Position numbers and translations under genes: made by a program
Shown: positions 48,513 to 57,368 of the stretch, piece after piece
How positions within the stretch are numbered: position 1 is the stretch's first letter
How the letters are laid out: every line of letters begins with the position of its first letter
Assembly: GCF_037963145.1 (NCBI RefSeq)
Contig: NZ_CP150144.1
Span: 124,001-188,000, forward strand
DNA length: 64,000 bases
Source: Oceanobacillus sp. FSL K6-2867
GTDB lineage: Bacteria; Bacillota; Bacilli; Bacillales; Amphibacillaceae
Direction of reading: 5' to 3'
Notes under the pieces: generated by a model
What the model saw: only the letters and a program-made list of their open reading frames with translations
Databases searched by the model: none
What the model was told of the DNA's origin: nothing

Positions 48513-48971
48513 TTATTTTCCATTCACTATTTTCATTTCCTGATATAGGAAATCTAATAAATGATTTAGTGAAAGCTTCTCATCTTCGCTGAATTTATTA
48601 AGAACTTTACCTAGATAGTCTTGTCTTTCCTGTATTACTTCACGAATTATTGTTTTCCCTTTTTCTAATAAATGGATTCGAACGACCCTTCTGTCATTTG
48701 TATCACGTACTCTTTCAACAAGTTCATTTTTCTCCATACGATCAACCAAATCCGTCGTAGTGCTAAATGCCAGACTAATTTTATTGGATAGCTCTCCAAT
48801 CGTTAAATCACCTTCTTCTAACAGCCATTGCAAAGCAACGAATTGAGGTGATGTAATTGGATAATTGTTTAAGATTTTACGACCATTTTGTTTGATCATT
48901 CCAGATATATAACGGAGCTGCTTCTCCATTTTTTTTATAGAATCTGCTGATTCAGATACTTCTTTTCCCAA
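48513..48971 (-). CDS. ysmB: MarR-family regulator YsmB
   Basis: The 152-residue winged-helix protein has the MarR core: LQWLLEEGDLTIGELSNKISLAFSTTTDLVDRMEKNELVERVRDTNDRRVVRIHLLEKG. TTG 48971 has AGGAGGT 6 bases upstream; the longer frame start at 49013 is poorly supported. It sits between racE and gerE as in B. subtilis. Its target is unknown. Confidence 0.88.
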   Translation of the reverse strand: MGKEVSESADSIKKMEKQLRYISGMIKQNGRKILNNYPITSPQFVALQWLLEEGDLTIGELSNKISLAFSTTTDLVDRMEKNELVERVRDTNDRRVVRIHLLEKGKTIIREVIQERQDYLGKVLNKFSEDEKLSLNHLLDFLYQEMKIVNGK

Positions 48972-49275
48972 AGTGTTACCTCCTAATTTTCTCCTTAACA
49001 AATAGTTTATCACATGATATTCCCAAATAAGGGAAATATCCTTTGCACAGTATATACAAAACTAAATAATTTGCCTATCATAGGAAAATCCCTGCTTGTC
49101 CAAAAAAATACTGATAATTCATAAACACACATTCTTAAGAATTACTTTTATTATATATTAAACGATATCCGCAAAATTAGAAACTAATCGTTACTTTTCA
49201 ATTGTAAAAACATCCTTATGGAAAATATCGTCCCTTATTTTTAAATTTTTAAAATAAAGTTATTGTATTTTAGTT

Positions 49276-49296
49276 GTACATTTCCGCTAAATGTAC
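49276..49296. promoter_or_regulatory. 8-bp inverted repeat just upstream of the gerE promoter
   Basis: GTACATTT and its perfect complement AAATGTAC flank a 5-base centre. The repeat ends 3 bases before the SigK -35 AC. No T-tract follows, so an operator is more likely than a terminator. Confidence 0.5.
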
Positions 49297-49298
49297 GC

Positions 49299-49325
49299 AC
49301 CGTTTCTGACAGTCTTCATAAGCTA
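49299..49325 (+). promoter_or_regulatory. SigK-type promoter of gerE
   Basis: AC (49299-49300), a 16-base spacer and CATAAGCTA (49317-49325) are an exact match to AC-N16/17-CATANNNTA. gerE is a known SigK target in B. subtilis. It lies 61 bases before the gerE start. Confidence 0.8.
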
Positions 49326-49386
49326 TTATTGACTAAATAATTTCCCTTCATAACTGTAGCTCTATAGAGCAAGGAGGGGGTAACAT

Positions 49387-49611
49387 TTGAAGGACAACGA
49401 GTATAAACCGAAGCAATTACTGACCAAACGCGAAAAAGAAGTGTTTGAACTATTAGTGCAGGATAAGACAACAAAAGAAATAGCACAAGAATTGTTTATT
49501 TCCGAAAAAACTGTCCGGAACCATATTTCAAATGCTATGCAAAAATTGGGAGTTAAGGGGCGGTCTCAAGCCGTAGTAGAACTTCTTCGCATGGGGGAAT
49601 TAAAGCTCTGA
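49387..49611 (+). CDS. gerE: Spore-formation transcription factor GerE
   Basis: GerE is the last mother-cell regulator, switching on late coat genes after SigK. The 74-residue LuxR/FixJ-type protein is nearly all HTH: LTKREKEVFELLVQDKTTKEIAQ, LFISEKTVRNHISNAMQKLGV. The start is TTG 49387 after AAGGAGGGGG. It is a plus-strand gene between ysmB and ysmA, the same arrangement as in B. subtilis. Confidence 0.97.
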   Translation: MKDNEYKPKQLLTKREKEVFELLVQDKTTKEIAQELFISEKTVRNHISNAMQKLGVKGRSQAVVELLRMGELKL

Positions 49612-49646
49612 AAAATCGACTTCCCTTTATAGGGGAAGTCGATTTT
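49612..49646. terminator. Bidirectional terminator between gerE and ysmA
   Basis: AAAATCGACTTCCC and its complement (14 bp) begin right after the gerE stop. The end of ysmA lies inside the hairpin. Confidence 0.9.
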
Positions 49647-50082
49647 GTTTGGCTAGAAGCTGTTTCATTTCGTCAGGTATTGGAACTGGACGACCTTTTT
49701 TGGGATTTATATAAACGATTCGTCCTCGTCCAGTTAAGGCAATTTCTTTGTTTTCTTTTACACCCATATAATGCACATCAAAGGAAGTATTGCCAATTGT
49801 TGCAACTTTTACATACATTTTAAGACGTTCATCAAAGTACATTTGCTGCAAATAATCACATTGCAGATCTGCTACAATAATCGCTTCATCGCTCTTGAGA
49901 TTGTTGAGAATACCGAGTGAATTCAGAAAGTCTACCCGCGCTTCTTCGAAATAAATAAACGCTGAAACATTATTTACATGTCCATACATATCCGTCTCTG
50001 AAAAACGTACTTTTATAGGTATATAAAAACTAAACTCAGAACGCCATTGATCCATATTTTCAATATAGTTAACTGTTTTCAT
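49627..50082 (-). CDS. ysmA: 4-hydroxybenzoyl-CoA-type thioesterase YsmA
   Basis: The 151-residue hot-dog-fold protein has the motif VRFSETDMYGHVNNVSAFIYFEEAR, with the Asp typical of the 4HBT class, and RIVYINPKKGRP at the end. It probably hydrolyses acyl-CoA; the substrate is unknown. It lies between gerE and sdhB as in B. subtilis. AGGAGTG precedes the ATG. Confidence 0.88.
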   Translation of the reverse strand: MKTVNYIENMDQWRSEFSFYIPIKVRFSETDMYGHVNNVSAFIYFEEARVDFLNSLGILNNLKSDEAIIVADLQCDYLQQMYFDERLKMYVKVATIGNTSFDVHYMGVKENKEIALTGRGRIVYINPKKGRPVPIPDEMKQLLAKQNRLPL

Positions 50083-50227
50083 ACGATCACTCCTGAATAG
50101 TTAATTTCAAACACTCTACTGATAACTTAAAACAATCAGATTGAGCAGGTGGTTAATCAACTTACCGATTTTTGGTTATAAATGATATAAACGGTGAACT
50201 AATCTGGAGTGAAGGATTGTGCGTATA

Positions 50228-50350
50228 CTCCAATTCGGAAATACATTTCGCTTTTTACGGGTAACCCGTGAGCCTCCTCGAACTATCGTACTTTGTAGTC
50301 TCACTCTGGTCACGTATCCCGCATAAGTCTTCGTGTATTTCCTCCGCTAG
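50228..50350 (-). repeat. Intergenic repeat with GGAAATACA/TGTATTTCC ends (copy B)
   Basis: The element is bounded by inverted ends at 50237-50245 and 50334-50342. Read on the minus strand it goes GGAAATACACGAAGAC..GCGGGA..GAGACTAC..CGAGGAGGCTC..CGGG..AAGCGAAATGTATTTCC. This architecture resembles short palindromic repeats that I recall from many Bacillaceae intergenic regions. It is non-coding. Confidence 0.65.
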
Positions 50351-50412
50351 AATCGTCTCACTTCCTATTAGTAGAGTAGCATGGTTTTTCGAAACAGAAA
50401 TGTTGCTTTAAC

Positions 50413-50575
50413 CAGTTCGGGTGAGCGAAGGGCGTTGACTCCAACGGAAACAGCACGTGTCTAAAAACTCACCGGAAGTGGCTTTCTTCCGGAGAGGCTG
50501 AAGCCGTGCCCTAAGGTGCCCATCCGTCCGCAGCGATCCCGGACGGCGACAGCTGCTCCTACCACAGCAGCTAGC
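50413..50575 (+). repeat. G+C-rich intergenic repeat (copy C)
   Basis: It shares with copy A (about 5978-6125, other orientation) the string GCCGTGCCC..CATCCG..CAGCGATCCCGGACGG..TGCTCC. It contains internal hairpins CCGGAAG/CTTCCGG (about 50471-50491) and CCGTCC/GGACGG. It lies next to copy B in the opposite orientation, in the 574-base gap between ysmA and sdhB. Confidence 0.7.
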
Positions 50576-50598
50576 TAGCTGACAGACTGTGCGATTAT

Positions 50599-50638
50599 AC
50601 AAATGACCCTCACCAGCGATTCGGAGAGGGTCATTTGT
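50599..50638 (-). terminator. Hairpin after sdhB
   Basis: ACAAATGACCCTC and its perfect complement (13 bp, 14-base loop) start about 18 bases past the sdhB stop. The T-tract is poor. Confidence 0.7.
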
Positions 50639-50656
50639 AATCTATCAATCTAGTAA

Positions 50657-51421
50657 TTAATGTGCGTTGTCACTGCCAAAGAAGTTTTTAAATGCTTGAA
50701 TGTTTGTCGCACGGTTCATTGCCGCAATTGATGTCGTTAATGGAATGCCTTTTGGACACACCTGTACACAGTTTTGAGAGTTTCCGCAACCATCAATTCC
50801 ACCGTCTTCCATTAATCCATTCAAGCGGTCACTCTTATTCATTTCACCTGTTGGATGTGCATTGAATAGGCGTGCTTGTGAAATTGCAGCCGGTCCAATG
50901 AAGTTCGATTTGTCGTTCACATTTGGACAAGCTTCTAAACAAACCCCGCAAGTCATACATTTAGAAAGCTCATAAGCCCATTGGCGTTTCTTTTCAGGCA
51001 TTCTCGGACCAGGTCCTAAATCATGGGTACCATCAATTGGAATCCAAGCTTTTACTTGTTTTAATGCATCAAACATACGTTCACGGTCAACGATTAAATC
51101 ACGAATAACCGGGAATGTAGACATTGGCTCAAGTCGAATTGGCTGCTCGAGCTGATCGACCAAAGCAGCACATGATTGTCTAGCGGTACCATTGATAACC
51201 ATGGAACATGCACCGCAAACTTCTTCAAGACAGTTCATATCCCACATAACAGGCGTTGATTTTTCCCCTTTTGCGTTTACTGGATTTTGTCTGATCTCCA
51301 TGAGTCCGGATATAACATTCATGTTTTTCCGGTAAGGAATTTCAAATATTTCCTCATAAGGAGCAGAATCCGGGCCGTCTTGTCTAGTTATAATAAAAGT
51401 AACTGTACTTTGTTCAGCCAT
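50657..51421 (-). CDS. sdhB: Succinate dehydrogenase iron-sulfur subunit
   Basis: It carries electrons from SdhA flavin to SdhC haem/menaquinone. The 2Fe-2S ligands Cys64, Cys69, Cys72 and Cys84 are present. CMTCGVCLEACP (155-166) and CGNSQNCVQVCP (212-223) hold the 4Fe-4S and 3Fe-4S clusters. The length of 254 is normal. It is the last gene of sdhCAB, 16 bases after sdhA. Confidence 0.97.
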   Translation of the reverse strand: MAEQSTVTFIITRQDGPDSAPYEEIFEIPYRKNMNVISGLMEIRQNPVNAKGEKSTPVMWDMNCLEEVCGACSMVINGTARQSCAALVDQLEQPIRLEPMSTFPVIRDLIVDRERMFDALKQVKAWIPIDGTHDLGPGPRMPEKKRQWAYELSKCMTCGVCLEACPNVNDKSNFIGPAAISQARLFNAHPTGEMNKSDRLNGLMEDGGIDGCGNSQNCVQVCPKGIPLTTSIAAMNRATNIQAFKNFFGSDNAH

Positions 51422-51437
51422 TACTACTTACTCCCCC

Positions 51438-53189
51438 TTAGTGTTTTGTTGTGTAGTCACGTTTACGAGGCTTGATTAATGAAATATCAACATCCTCATA
51501 GCTGAATTCTGGAGACTCTGTTTCTTTGTTAAATTCAGCAATCGTTGTTTTTAACCATTCTTCATCATTACGCTCCGGAAATTCCGGTTTATAATGTGCA
51601 CCACGGCTCTCATTACGATTATATGCCCCCATCGTAATTACTCGCGCAAGATGGAGCATATTTTTCAACTGACGCGTAAACATAACTCCTTGGTTGCTCC
51701 AGCGTGAAGTATCGTTAATATTAATATTATTCCAGCGTTCAAGCAGTTCTTTAATCTTCTCATCTGTTTTTTGGAGCTTTGCATTCTCACGAACTACTGT
51801 TACGTTATCAGTCATCCATTCACCAAGCTCTTTATGAATTTGATACGCATTTTCAGTTCCTTCCATTCGCATAAGTTCCTCAAATTCTTCCTGCTCTTCC
51901 TTTTCATATGTGGAAAACATCTCTTCCGCTAAATCCTCGACATGGACATCCAATTTATCAAGGTATTCGATTGCTTTTGGTCCAGCAACCATTCCACCGT
52001 AAATTGCAGATAACAATGAGTTCGCACCAAGCCGGTTTCCACCATGCTGTGAATAATCACATTCACCTGCTGCAAAAATCCCTGGAATATTTGTCATTTG
52101 ATTATAGTCAACCCATAGACCGCCCATGGAATAATGAACTGCCGGGAAGATTTTCATTGGCACTTTACGGGGGTCTTCCCCAACAAACTTCTCATAGATT
52201 TCAATAATTCCACCTAATTTAATATCCAATTCCTTTGGATCTTTATGAGACAGATCCAAGTAAACCATGTTCTCTCCATTGATGCCGAGCTTTTGGTTTA
52301 CACATACATCAAAAATTTCACGTGTTGCAATATCACGTGGTACAAGATTTCCATATGCTGGATATTTTTCTTCCAAGAAATACCATGGTTCGCCGTCTTT
52401 ATATGTCCAGACCCGACCACCTTCACCTCGAGCAGATTCACTCATCAAGCGAAGTTTATCATCCCCTGGGATTGCAGTCGGATGAATTTGGATAAATTCA
52501 CCATTGGCGTATTTAGCGCCCTGTTGATACAGAATACTTGCTGCAGATCCTGTATTAATCATGGAGTTTGTTGACTTACCAAATATAATACCCGGTCCGC
52601 CGGTAGCAAAAATTGTTGCATCAGATCGAAATGCTTTAATTTCATGTGTTTTAATATCCTGAGCAACTAGTCCTCGACTAACTCCATTCTCATCAAGAAT
52701 AGCTTTTACGAACTCCCAGCCTTCGTATTTCGTAACTAGACCTTCCACTTCAAAACGACGAACTTGCTCATCGAGCGCATATAATAACTGCTGTCCTGTT
52801 GTTGCACCTGCATATGCTGTTCTATGGTGCTGTGTGCCACCAAAACGTCTAAAATCCAGTAATCCCTCAGGTGTACGATTAAACATAACTCCCATCCGGT
52901 CGAGCATATGTATAATTCCAGGCGCTGCCTCACACATAGCTTTCACTGGTGGCTGGTTTGCAAGAAAATCTCCACCATAAATACTATCATCAAAGTGAAT
53001 CATTGGAGAGTCCCCTTCTCCCTTCGTATTAACCGCACCGTTAATACCACCTTGAGCACACACAGAGTGAGAGCGTTTAACAGGAACGATGGAAAAAACA
53101 TCTACTTTTACGCCTGCCTCGGCTGCTTTTATGGTAGCCATTAAACCTGCTAATCCACCGCCGACAATAGCGACTTTACGATTATTCAT
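51438..53189 (-). CDS. sdhA: Succinate dehydrogenase flavoprotein subunit
   Basis: It oxidises succinate to fumarate with covalent FAD. The FAD Rossmann motif VAIVGGGLAGLMA and the FAD-linking His in KRSHSVCAQGGINGAVN are present. HPTAIPGDDKLRLMSESARGEGG, MGGLWVDYNQMTNIPGIFAAGECDYSQHGGNRLGANSLL and the C-terminal helical domain are also present. The length of 583 is normal. Confidence 0.97.
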   Translation of the reverse strand: MNNRKVAIVGGGLAGLMATIKAAEAGVKVDVFSIVPVKRSHSVCAQGGINGAVNTKGEGDSPMIHFDDSIYGGDFLANQPPVKAMCEAAPGIIHMLDRMGVMFNRTPEGLLDFRRFGGTQHHRTAYAGATTGQQLLYALDEQVRRFEVEGLVTKYEGWEFVKAILDENGVSRGLVAQDIKTHEIKAFRSDATIFATGGPGIIFGKSTNSMINTGSAASILYQQGAKYANGEFIQIHPTAIPGDDKLRLMSESARGEGGRVWTYKDGEPWYFLEEKYPAYGNLVPRDIATREIFDVCVNQKLGINGENMVYLDLSHKDPKELDIKLGGIIEIYEKFVGEDPRKVPMKIFPAVHYSMGGLWVDYNQMTNIPGIFAAGECDYSQHGGNRLGANSLLSAIYGGMVAGPKAIEYLDKLDVHVEDLAEEMFSTYEKEEQEEFEELMRMEGTENAYQIHKELGEWMTDNVTVVRENAKLQKTDEKIKELLERWNNININDTSRWSNQGVMFTRQLKNMLHLARVITMGAYNRNESRGAHYKPEFPERNDEEWLKTTIAEFNKETESPEFSYEDVDISLIKPRKRDYTTKH

Positions 53190-53234
53190 TTTGTTAGCTC
53201 ACTCCTATTCTCTTTCTAAAGGTTCTTTCTTTAA

Positions 53235-53855
53235 TTAAACACCGTACGCAAATTGAATTAAGGTTCTAACACCAATATAGCTGATTGCAAAGAAAACAAC
53301 GATTACAGCATATGTAGCAATCTTTTGCGATTTTGGTGACTGCGTAATGCCCCATGAAACCAAAAAGCTCCACAAACCATTAGCAAAGTGAAATACTGCG
53401 GAAACTACCCCCGCTACGTAGAACCAGAACATAAATGGGTTAGTTAAAATACCTTCCATCAAGCTGTAATCAAGGTCTACATTACCTAAGCCGATCTGCA
53501 CTCGAGTTTCCCATACATGCCATGCTATGAAAACTAGCGTTATAATACCCGTAATTCGCTGCAATCTAAACATCCAGTTTCGGAAGAAGCCATATTTTCT
53601 AGTATTGTTGCGTGCAACAAATACTATATATACCCCTAAAATTGCGTGAAATAAAATTGGTAGATAGATGACGAAGATTTCCAGTAGTAATACAAATGGA
53701 AGCCCTGCCATAAATCCTGCTGCCCGATTAAAACTCTCTTCTCCATACACAGCAAAATGATTGATTACTAAATGCTGAACCATAAAAATACCAATTGGAA
53801 CAACACCTAACAATGAATGCAATCTTCTGTAATAAAACTCACGATGCTCTGCCAT
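53235..53855 (-). CDS. sdhC: Succinate dehydrogenase cytochrome b558 subunit
   Basis: This membrane anchor with two b haems reduces menaquinone. There are five hydrophobic segments. Likely haem-ligand His residues occur in RRLHSLLG, FMVQHLVINH, FHAILGVY and FIAWHVWETR. ATG 53855 (206 residues) follows AGGGGGG by about 5 bases and is preferred to the start 21 bases earlier. It is the first gene of sdhCAB. Confidence 0.95.
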   Translation of the reverse strand: MAEHREFYYRRLHSLLGVVPIGIFMVQHLVINHFAVYGEESFNRAAGFMAGLPFVLLLEIFVIYLPILFHAILGVYIVFVARNNTRKYGFFRNWMFRLQRITGIITLVFIAWHVWETRVQIGLGNVDLDYSLMEGILTNPFMFWFYVAGVVSAVFHFANGLWSFLVSWGITQSPKSQKIATYAVIVVFFAISYIGVRTLIQFAYGV

Positions 53856-54210
53856 GTTTACCCCCCTTAGTCTCATTCAATAATTTAAAATAATATGTAG
53901 CCATTTCACAAAGTAATGAAGCGCTTTTATTTGAAAAAAGCAGACTTTATAAAATAGCACAAATTCGTAACACATTTATTGTACTTCTAACAACAAAAAG
54001 CGTCAAGAAAACTAGATTCTCAATTAGAGTTACATAGAATCGAGACTTCTAGTCAATAAGTGTACATTTTCTAAGTTCAGCTCTGAAAAGAGCCATGTTT
54101 TTTAATTGAGAATATGAAAAATTGATAGCATGACTTGTTTTTTTATCCATTTAAATAGATAATATGGATAGTTCTTCCGAGCGTATCATTGTGTGAGAAA
54201 GGAAACTACT
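53856..54210. other. Divergent sdhC-yslB regulatory interval
   Basis: About 350 bases between divergent genes. An AAGCGCTT core (53919-53926) inside TGAAGCGCTTTTA resembles a partial CcpA cre site, but matches it imperfectly. No clear SigA promoter pair stood out. Confidence 0.4.
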
Positions 54211-54675
54211 TTGAATTTGTTAGAAAGGATGAAAAGGATGTCAAAAAAGCATCAAACATTAAATTTATCACATCTTGAAGATTTACACACACCAGGGGCT
54301 GGCTACGACATCCTGCGATATGTAAGCTTACCTGATTTACTTGGTCAAGAAACAGAACCGATACTGTATTTTATGGGAAGAAATCTCGCACGTAAATTTG
54401 AAATTACATCAATTGATGAGATTGTATACCTGTTCGAGAAACTTGGCTGGGGAACACTCGACTTAATTAAACAAAATAAAAATATGTTTGTTTTTCATTT
54501 ATTATCTGACTCCGTTGTCTTGCGGTTAAATGCTCCATTCCATGTTGACTTTCGGTTTGAAGCTGGATTTCTGGCAGAAGCTATTCAACAAGTAGAAGGT
54601 ATAGAATGTGAATGTGTCGAAGAGGTCAACAAGCGTATTCATCAAATAGAGTTTTCCGTTTTTATAACAAACTAG
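54211..54675 (+). CDS. yslB: YslB, DUF2507 family
   Basis: The 154-residue protein has the V4R-like/DUF2507 pattern: GYDILRYVSLPDLLGQETEPILYFMGRNLARKF, FFEKLGWGTLDL and FRFEAGFLAEAIQQVEG. Its function is unknown. TTG 54211 has AAAGGA 7 bases upstream; GTG 54193 and later ATGs have poorer spacing. As in B. subtilis it is next to sdhC, but lysC, which follows there, is absent. Confidence 0.85.
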   Translation: MNLLERMKRMSKKHQTLNLSHLEDLHTPGAGYDILRYVSLPDLLGQETEPILYFMGRNLARKFEITSIDEIVYLFEKLGWGTLDLIKQNKNMFVFHLLSDSVVLRLNAPFHVDFRFEAGFLAEAIQQVEGIECECVEEVNKRIHQIEFSVFITN

Positions 54676-54716
54676 TTCAAAATATAAGTTTTGCAAGCCT
54701 TGTGTGGCTTCACTTT

Positions 54717-54754
54717 AAAAGGCAGGGGCATGTATAAACACGCCCCTGCCTTTT
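54717..54754. terminator. Bidirectional terminator between yslB and uvrC
   Basis: AAAAGGCAGGGGC and its complement (13 bp, 12-base loop) have A and T flanks, serving both convergent genes. Confidence 0.93.
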
Positions 54755-54763
54755 CCTTTTCTG

Positions 54764-56542
54764 TTAATCTTCTTTATTCAAGTGATGAATCACAGTTTCT
54801 GCTATGTTGCTCGGAATGCCAAGTTTTGTAATATCGGTTAATTTAGCATTGCGAATTTCATTCACCGATTTAAAATGCGTCAGCAATAATTTTCGACGTT
54901 TTTCCCCAACTCCTGGTATTTTATCCAATTCTGATTGGAAAAGGTTTTTTCCGCGAAGCTGGCGATGAAATGTAATCGCAAATCGGTGCACTTCATCTTG
55001 AATGCGCTGAACTAGATAAAACTCCTGGGATTGGCGTTCTAATGGTACGATAATTGGAGGGTCTCCATACAGTAACTCACTTGTTTTATGTTTATCATCC
55101 TTAGCGAGTCCTGCGAGCGGCATATCAAGACCAAGCTCATTTTCTAACACATCTAACGCAGCTGACATCTGACCCTTACCTCCGTCAACAATCACTAAGT
55201 CTGGTAATGGCAGATTTTCTTTTAGCACTCTTGTATATCTTCTTCGAATTACCTCTCTCATGGTTTCATAATCGTCTGGTCCTTTTACATCTCTAATTTT
55301 ATATTTGCGATATGCTTTTTTATTTGGTTTTCCATCTTCAAAAACAATCATCGCTGATACCGGATCTGCCCCTTGTATATTAGAATTATCGAAAGCTTCA
55401 ATACGACGAGGTGTTTCAATATGAAGTCGTTCTCCAAGCTTCTCAACTGCTTGAATCGTTCTTTCTTCATTTTGTTCAATTAAAAGAAATTTTTCTTCTA
55501 AAGCAATTTCAGCATTTTTCATTGCTAATTCAACCAGCTCTTTTTTTCTTCCGCGTAACGGAGTATGCACTTCGATTTCGAGTAACTTCCGCAGCAGTTC
55601 ATCCTGTGTACCGATTGGAACTAAAATCTGTTTTGGCTTTAAATGATTTTCATGTAAATAAAATCTTCCAATAAAGCTGATGAAGGCTTCTTCATGGTCA
55701 TCAAAAAACGGGAAAATCGTTACATCTCTTTCAATCAGCTTTCCTTGTCTCACGAAAAACACTTGAATACACATCCAGCCTTTATCATAACTGTAACCAA
55801 AAATATCACGATCGACCTGATCATTCATCGTCATTTTCTGTTGTTCCATTACCACTTCAATATGCTGAATTTGATCACGCAGTTCCTTCGCACGTTCAAA
55901 TTGCAGCTGCTCACTTGCTTCATACATTTTTGCCGTTATTGCAGACTTAATATCTTTATATCCTCCCTGCAGAAAGGATGCAATTTCCTGAACAATGGAT
56001 TGATATTCCTCTTTTGTAGGGGGATTTTCACTGCAAGCTCTGCATTGATGCATATGATAATATAAACAGGGTCGTCCTGGTGGATTATTGCATTTCCTGA
56101 GTGGATAAAGCCGATCAAGTAGTTTCTTTGTTTCTCTCGCTGCCAAGACATTTGGATACGGCCCGAAATACTTGCCCTTATCTTTTTTTACTTTGCGTGT
56201 TATAAGCAAGCGCGGGTGTCTTTCCGACGTGATTTTCAAATATGGATAAGATTTATCGTCCTTCAGCATCACATTATATTTCGGGTCATATTTTTTAATC
56301 AAATTCATCTCAAGTATAAGTGCTTCAATTTCAGAAGAAGTTACAAAGTATTCAATGTCTTCTATTTCTTGCACTAGCCGCTGTGTTTTTTGGTCATTTG
56401 CACCTCTAAAATAAGAACGAACCCGATTTTTCAACATCTTTGATTTACCGACATAAATAATGACTCCATGCTTGTCCTTCATCAAATAACAGCCCGGTTG
56501 TGATGGTAATATAGCTAATTTACCCTTTATGGTCTCATTCAT
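54764..56542 (-). CDS. uvrC: Excinuclease ABC subunit C
   Basis: UvrC makes both incisions in nucleotide excision repair. An N-terminal GIY-YIG nuclease ([27 protein letters not shown]), a UVR motif (about residues 200-235), an RNase H-like C-terminal endonuclease ([29 protein letters not shown]) and a final helix-hairpin-helix ([17 protein letters not shown]) are present. The length of 592 is normal. The ribosome site is distant (AAAGGA, 12 bases). Confidence 0.96.
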   Translation of the reverse strand: MNETIKGKLAILPSQPGCYLMKDKHGVIIYVGKSKMLKNRVRSYFRGANDQKTQRLVQEIEDIEYFVTSSEIEALILEMNLIKKYDPKYNVMLKDDKSYPYLKITSERHPRLLITRKVKKDKGKYFGPYPNVLAARETKKLLDRLYPLRKCNNPPGRPCLYYHMHQCRACSENPPTKEEYQSIVQEIASFLQGGYKDIKSAITAKMYEASEQLQFERAKELRDQIQHIEVVMEQQKMTMNDQVDRDIFGYSYDKGWMCIQVFFVRQGKLIERDVTIFPFFDDHEEAFISFIGRFYLHENHLKPKQILVPIGTQDELLRKLLEIEVHTPLRGRKKELVELAMKNAEIALEEKFLLIEQNEERTIQAVEKLGERLHIETPRRIEAFDNSNIQGADPVSAMIVFEDGKPNKKAYRKYKIRDVKGPDDYETMREVIRRRYTRVLKENLPLPDLVIVDGGKGQMSAALDVLENELGLDMPLAGLAKDDKHKTSELLYGDPPIIVPLERQSQEFYLVQRIQDEVHRFAITFHRQLRGKNLFQSELDKIPGVGEKRRKLLLTHFKSVNEIRNAKLTDITKLGIPSNIAETVIHHLNKED

Positions 56543-56704
56543 TCTGTATTCAAATCCTTTAAGTTATCCCCTTTTTCTTTTGAAATCAAGTGTAAAATTT
56601 GAATGTTTTATTTAACTCCTATATAGGAATATTCGATAAGCCGAACCACTCTCAATTTTTGGGCACGGAGCCCGCTAATCTGGCTCTTCCGCTTTTATTC
56701 TTAG

Positions 56705-56738
56705 AAAATCCCTTGTCACATCAGTAACAAGGGATTTT
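56705..56738 (-). terminator. Terminator after trxA
   Basis: AAAATCCCTTGT and its perfect complement (12 bp, 10-base loop) follow the trxA stop. Confidence 0.9.
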
Positions 56739-56762
56739 ATTTCTAATTTTATTATACAGGTT

Positions 56763-57077
56763 TTACGCGTGTTTGTTAATTAAGTCTGCTAAAGCTTCTT
56801 TTGGTTGGAAACCAACTACCTGGTCCACTACATTACCATCTTTGAACATTAATAGTGTCGGGATACTCATTACACCGAATTTGCCAGCTGTTTCTTGGTT
56901 TTCGTCCACATCCAACTTAACGATTTGAACTTTTTCTTCCATTTCTCCATCGATTTCTTCCAGAACTGGAGCGATCATTTTACATGGTCCACACCAAGGT
57001 GCCCAAAAGTCAACTAAAACTAACCCCTTAGAAGTTTCTTCTGCAAAATTTTGATCTGATACATGTTTAATTGCCAT
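56763..57077 (-). CDS. trxA: Thioredoxin
   Basis: This general disulfide reductant has active site WAPWCGPCK with Cys29 and Cys32, and cis-Pro in MSIPTLLMF. The length of 104 is normal. AGGAGGT lies 8 bases before the ATG. An extended -10 promoter candidate lies 50 bases upstream. Confidence 0.97.
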   Translation of the reverse strand: MAIKHVSDQNFAEETSKGLVLVDFWAPWCGPCKMIAPVLEEIDGEMEEKVQIVKLDVDENQETAGKFGVMSIPTLLMFKDGNVVDQVVGFQPKEALADLINKHA

Positions 57078-57126
57078 TATTATATACCTCCTAATAAAAA
57101 CTCAAGATTGAATAAATCTTATTATG

Positions 57127-57135
57127 AGTATATCA
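57127..57135 (-). promoter_or_regulatory. Extended -10 promoter candidate for trxA
   Basis: The minus strand reads TGATATACT, a TGn extended -10 with TATACT at 57132-57127, and no clear -35. Confidence 0.4.
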
Positions 57136-57186
57136 CCTGATGTATATACTTCCTAATAGTTTGCTTCATATTATGAAGTGAAACAT

Positions 57187-57224
57187 CATTCCTTGGTGGA
57201 TTCCCTTCCTCCCCCCAAGGAATG
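57187..57224. repeat. Hairpin with purine/pyrimidine-biased loop upstream of trxA
   Basis: CATTCCTTGG and its perfect complement (10 bp) enclose an 18-base loop that is C/T-rich on plus and GGGGAGGAAGGG on minus. No T-run follows on either strand, so it is not a standard terminator. Confidence 0.6.
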
Positions 57225-57324
57225 TTAGTTAAACATAATCAGGAATTTACGGTCTGTTTACCCGCACCTTCACAATATTTCGTATCCTTTTGTTATAGAG
57301 GTGACAGTATTACAGCCCATTAAT

Positions 57325-57364
57325 GCCTGATAAAAAATATGGATTTGATGATCATCAGATCCAT
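57325..57364 (-). terminator. Terminator after etfA
   Basis: ATGGATCTGATGATCATCAA and the facing half form a near-perfect palindrome followed on the minus strand by ATTTTTTATC. Confidence 0.8.
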
Positions 57365-57368
57365 CGGT

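Noticed and set aside
50413..50640. Possible structured non-coding RNA
   Set aside because: Hairpins are explained by the repeat element; there is no promoter or known RNA motif.
56640..56700. Possible third copy of the G+C-rich repeat (GGGCACGGAGCCCGC)
   Set aside because: Only about 15 bases resemble the core; not enough to separate from chance.
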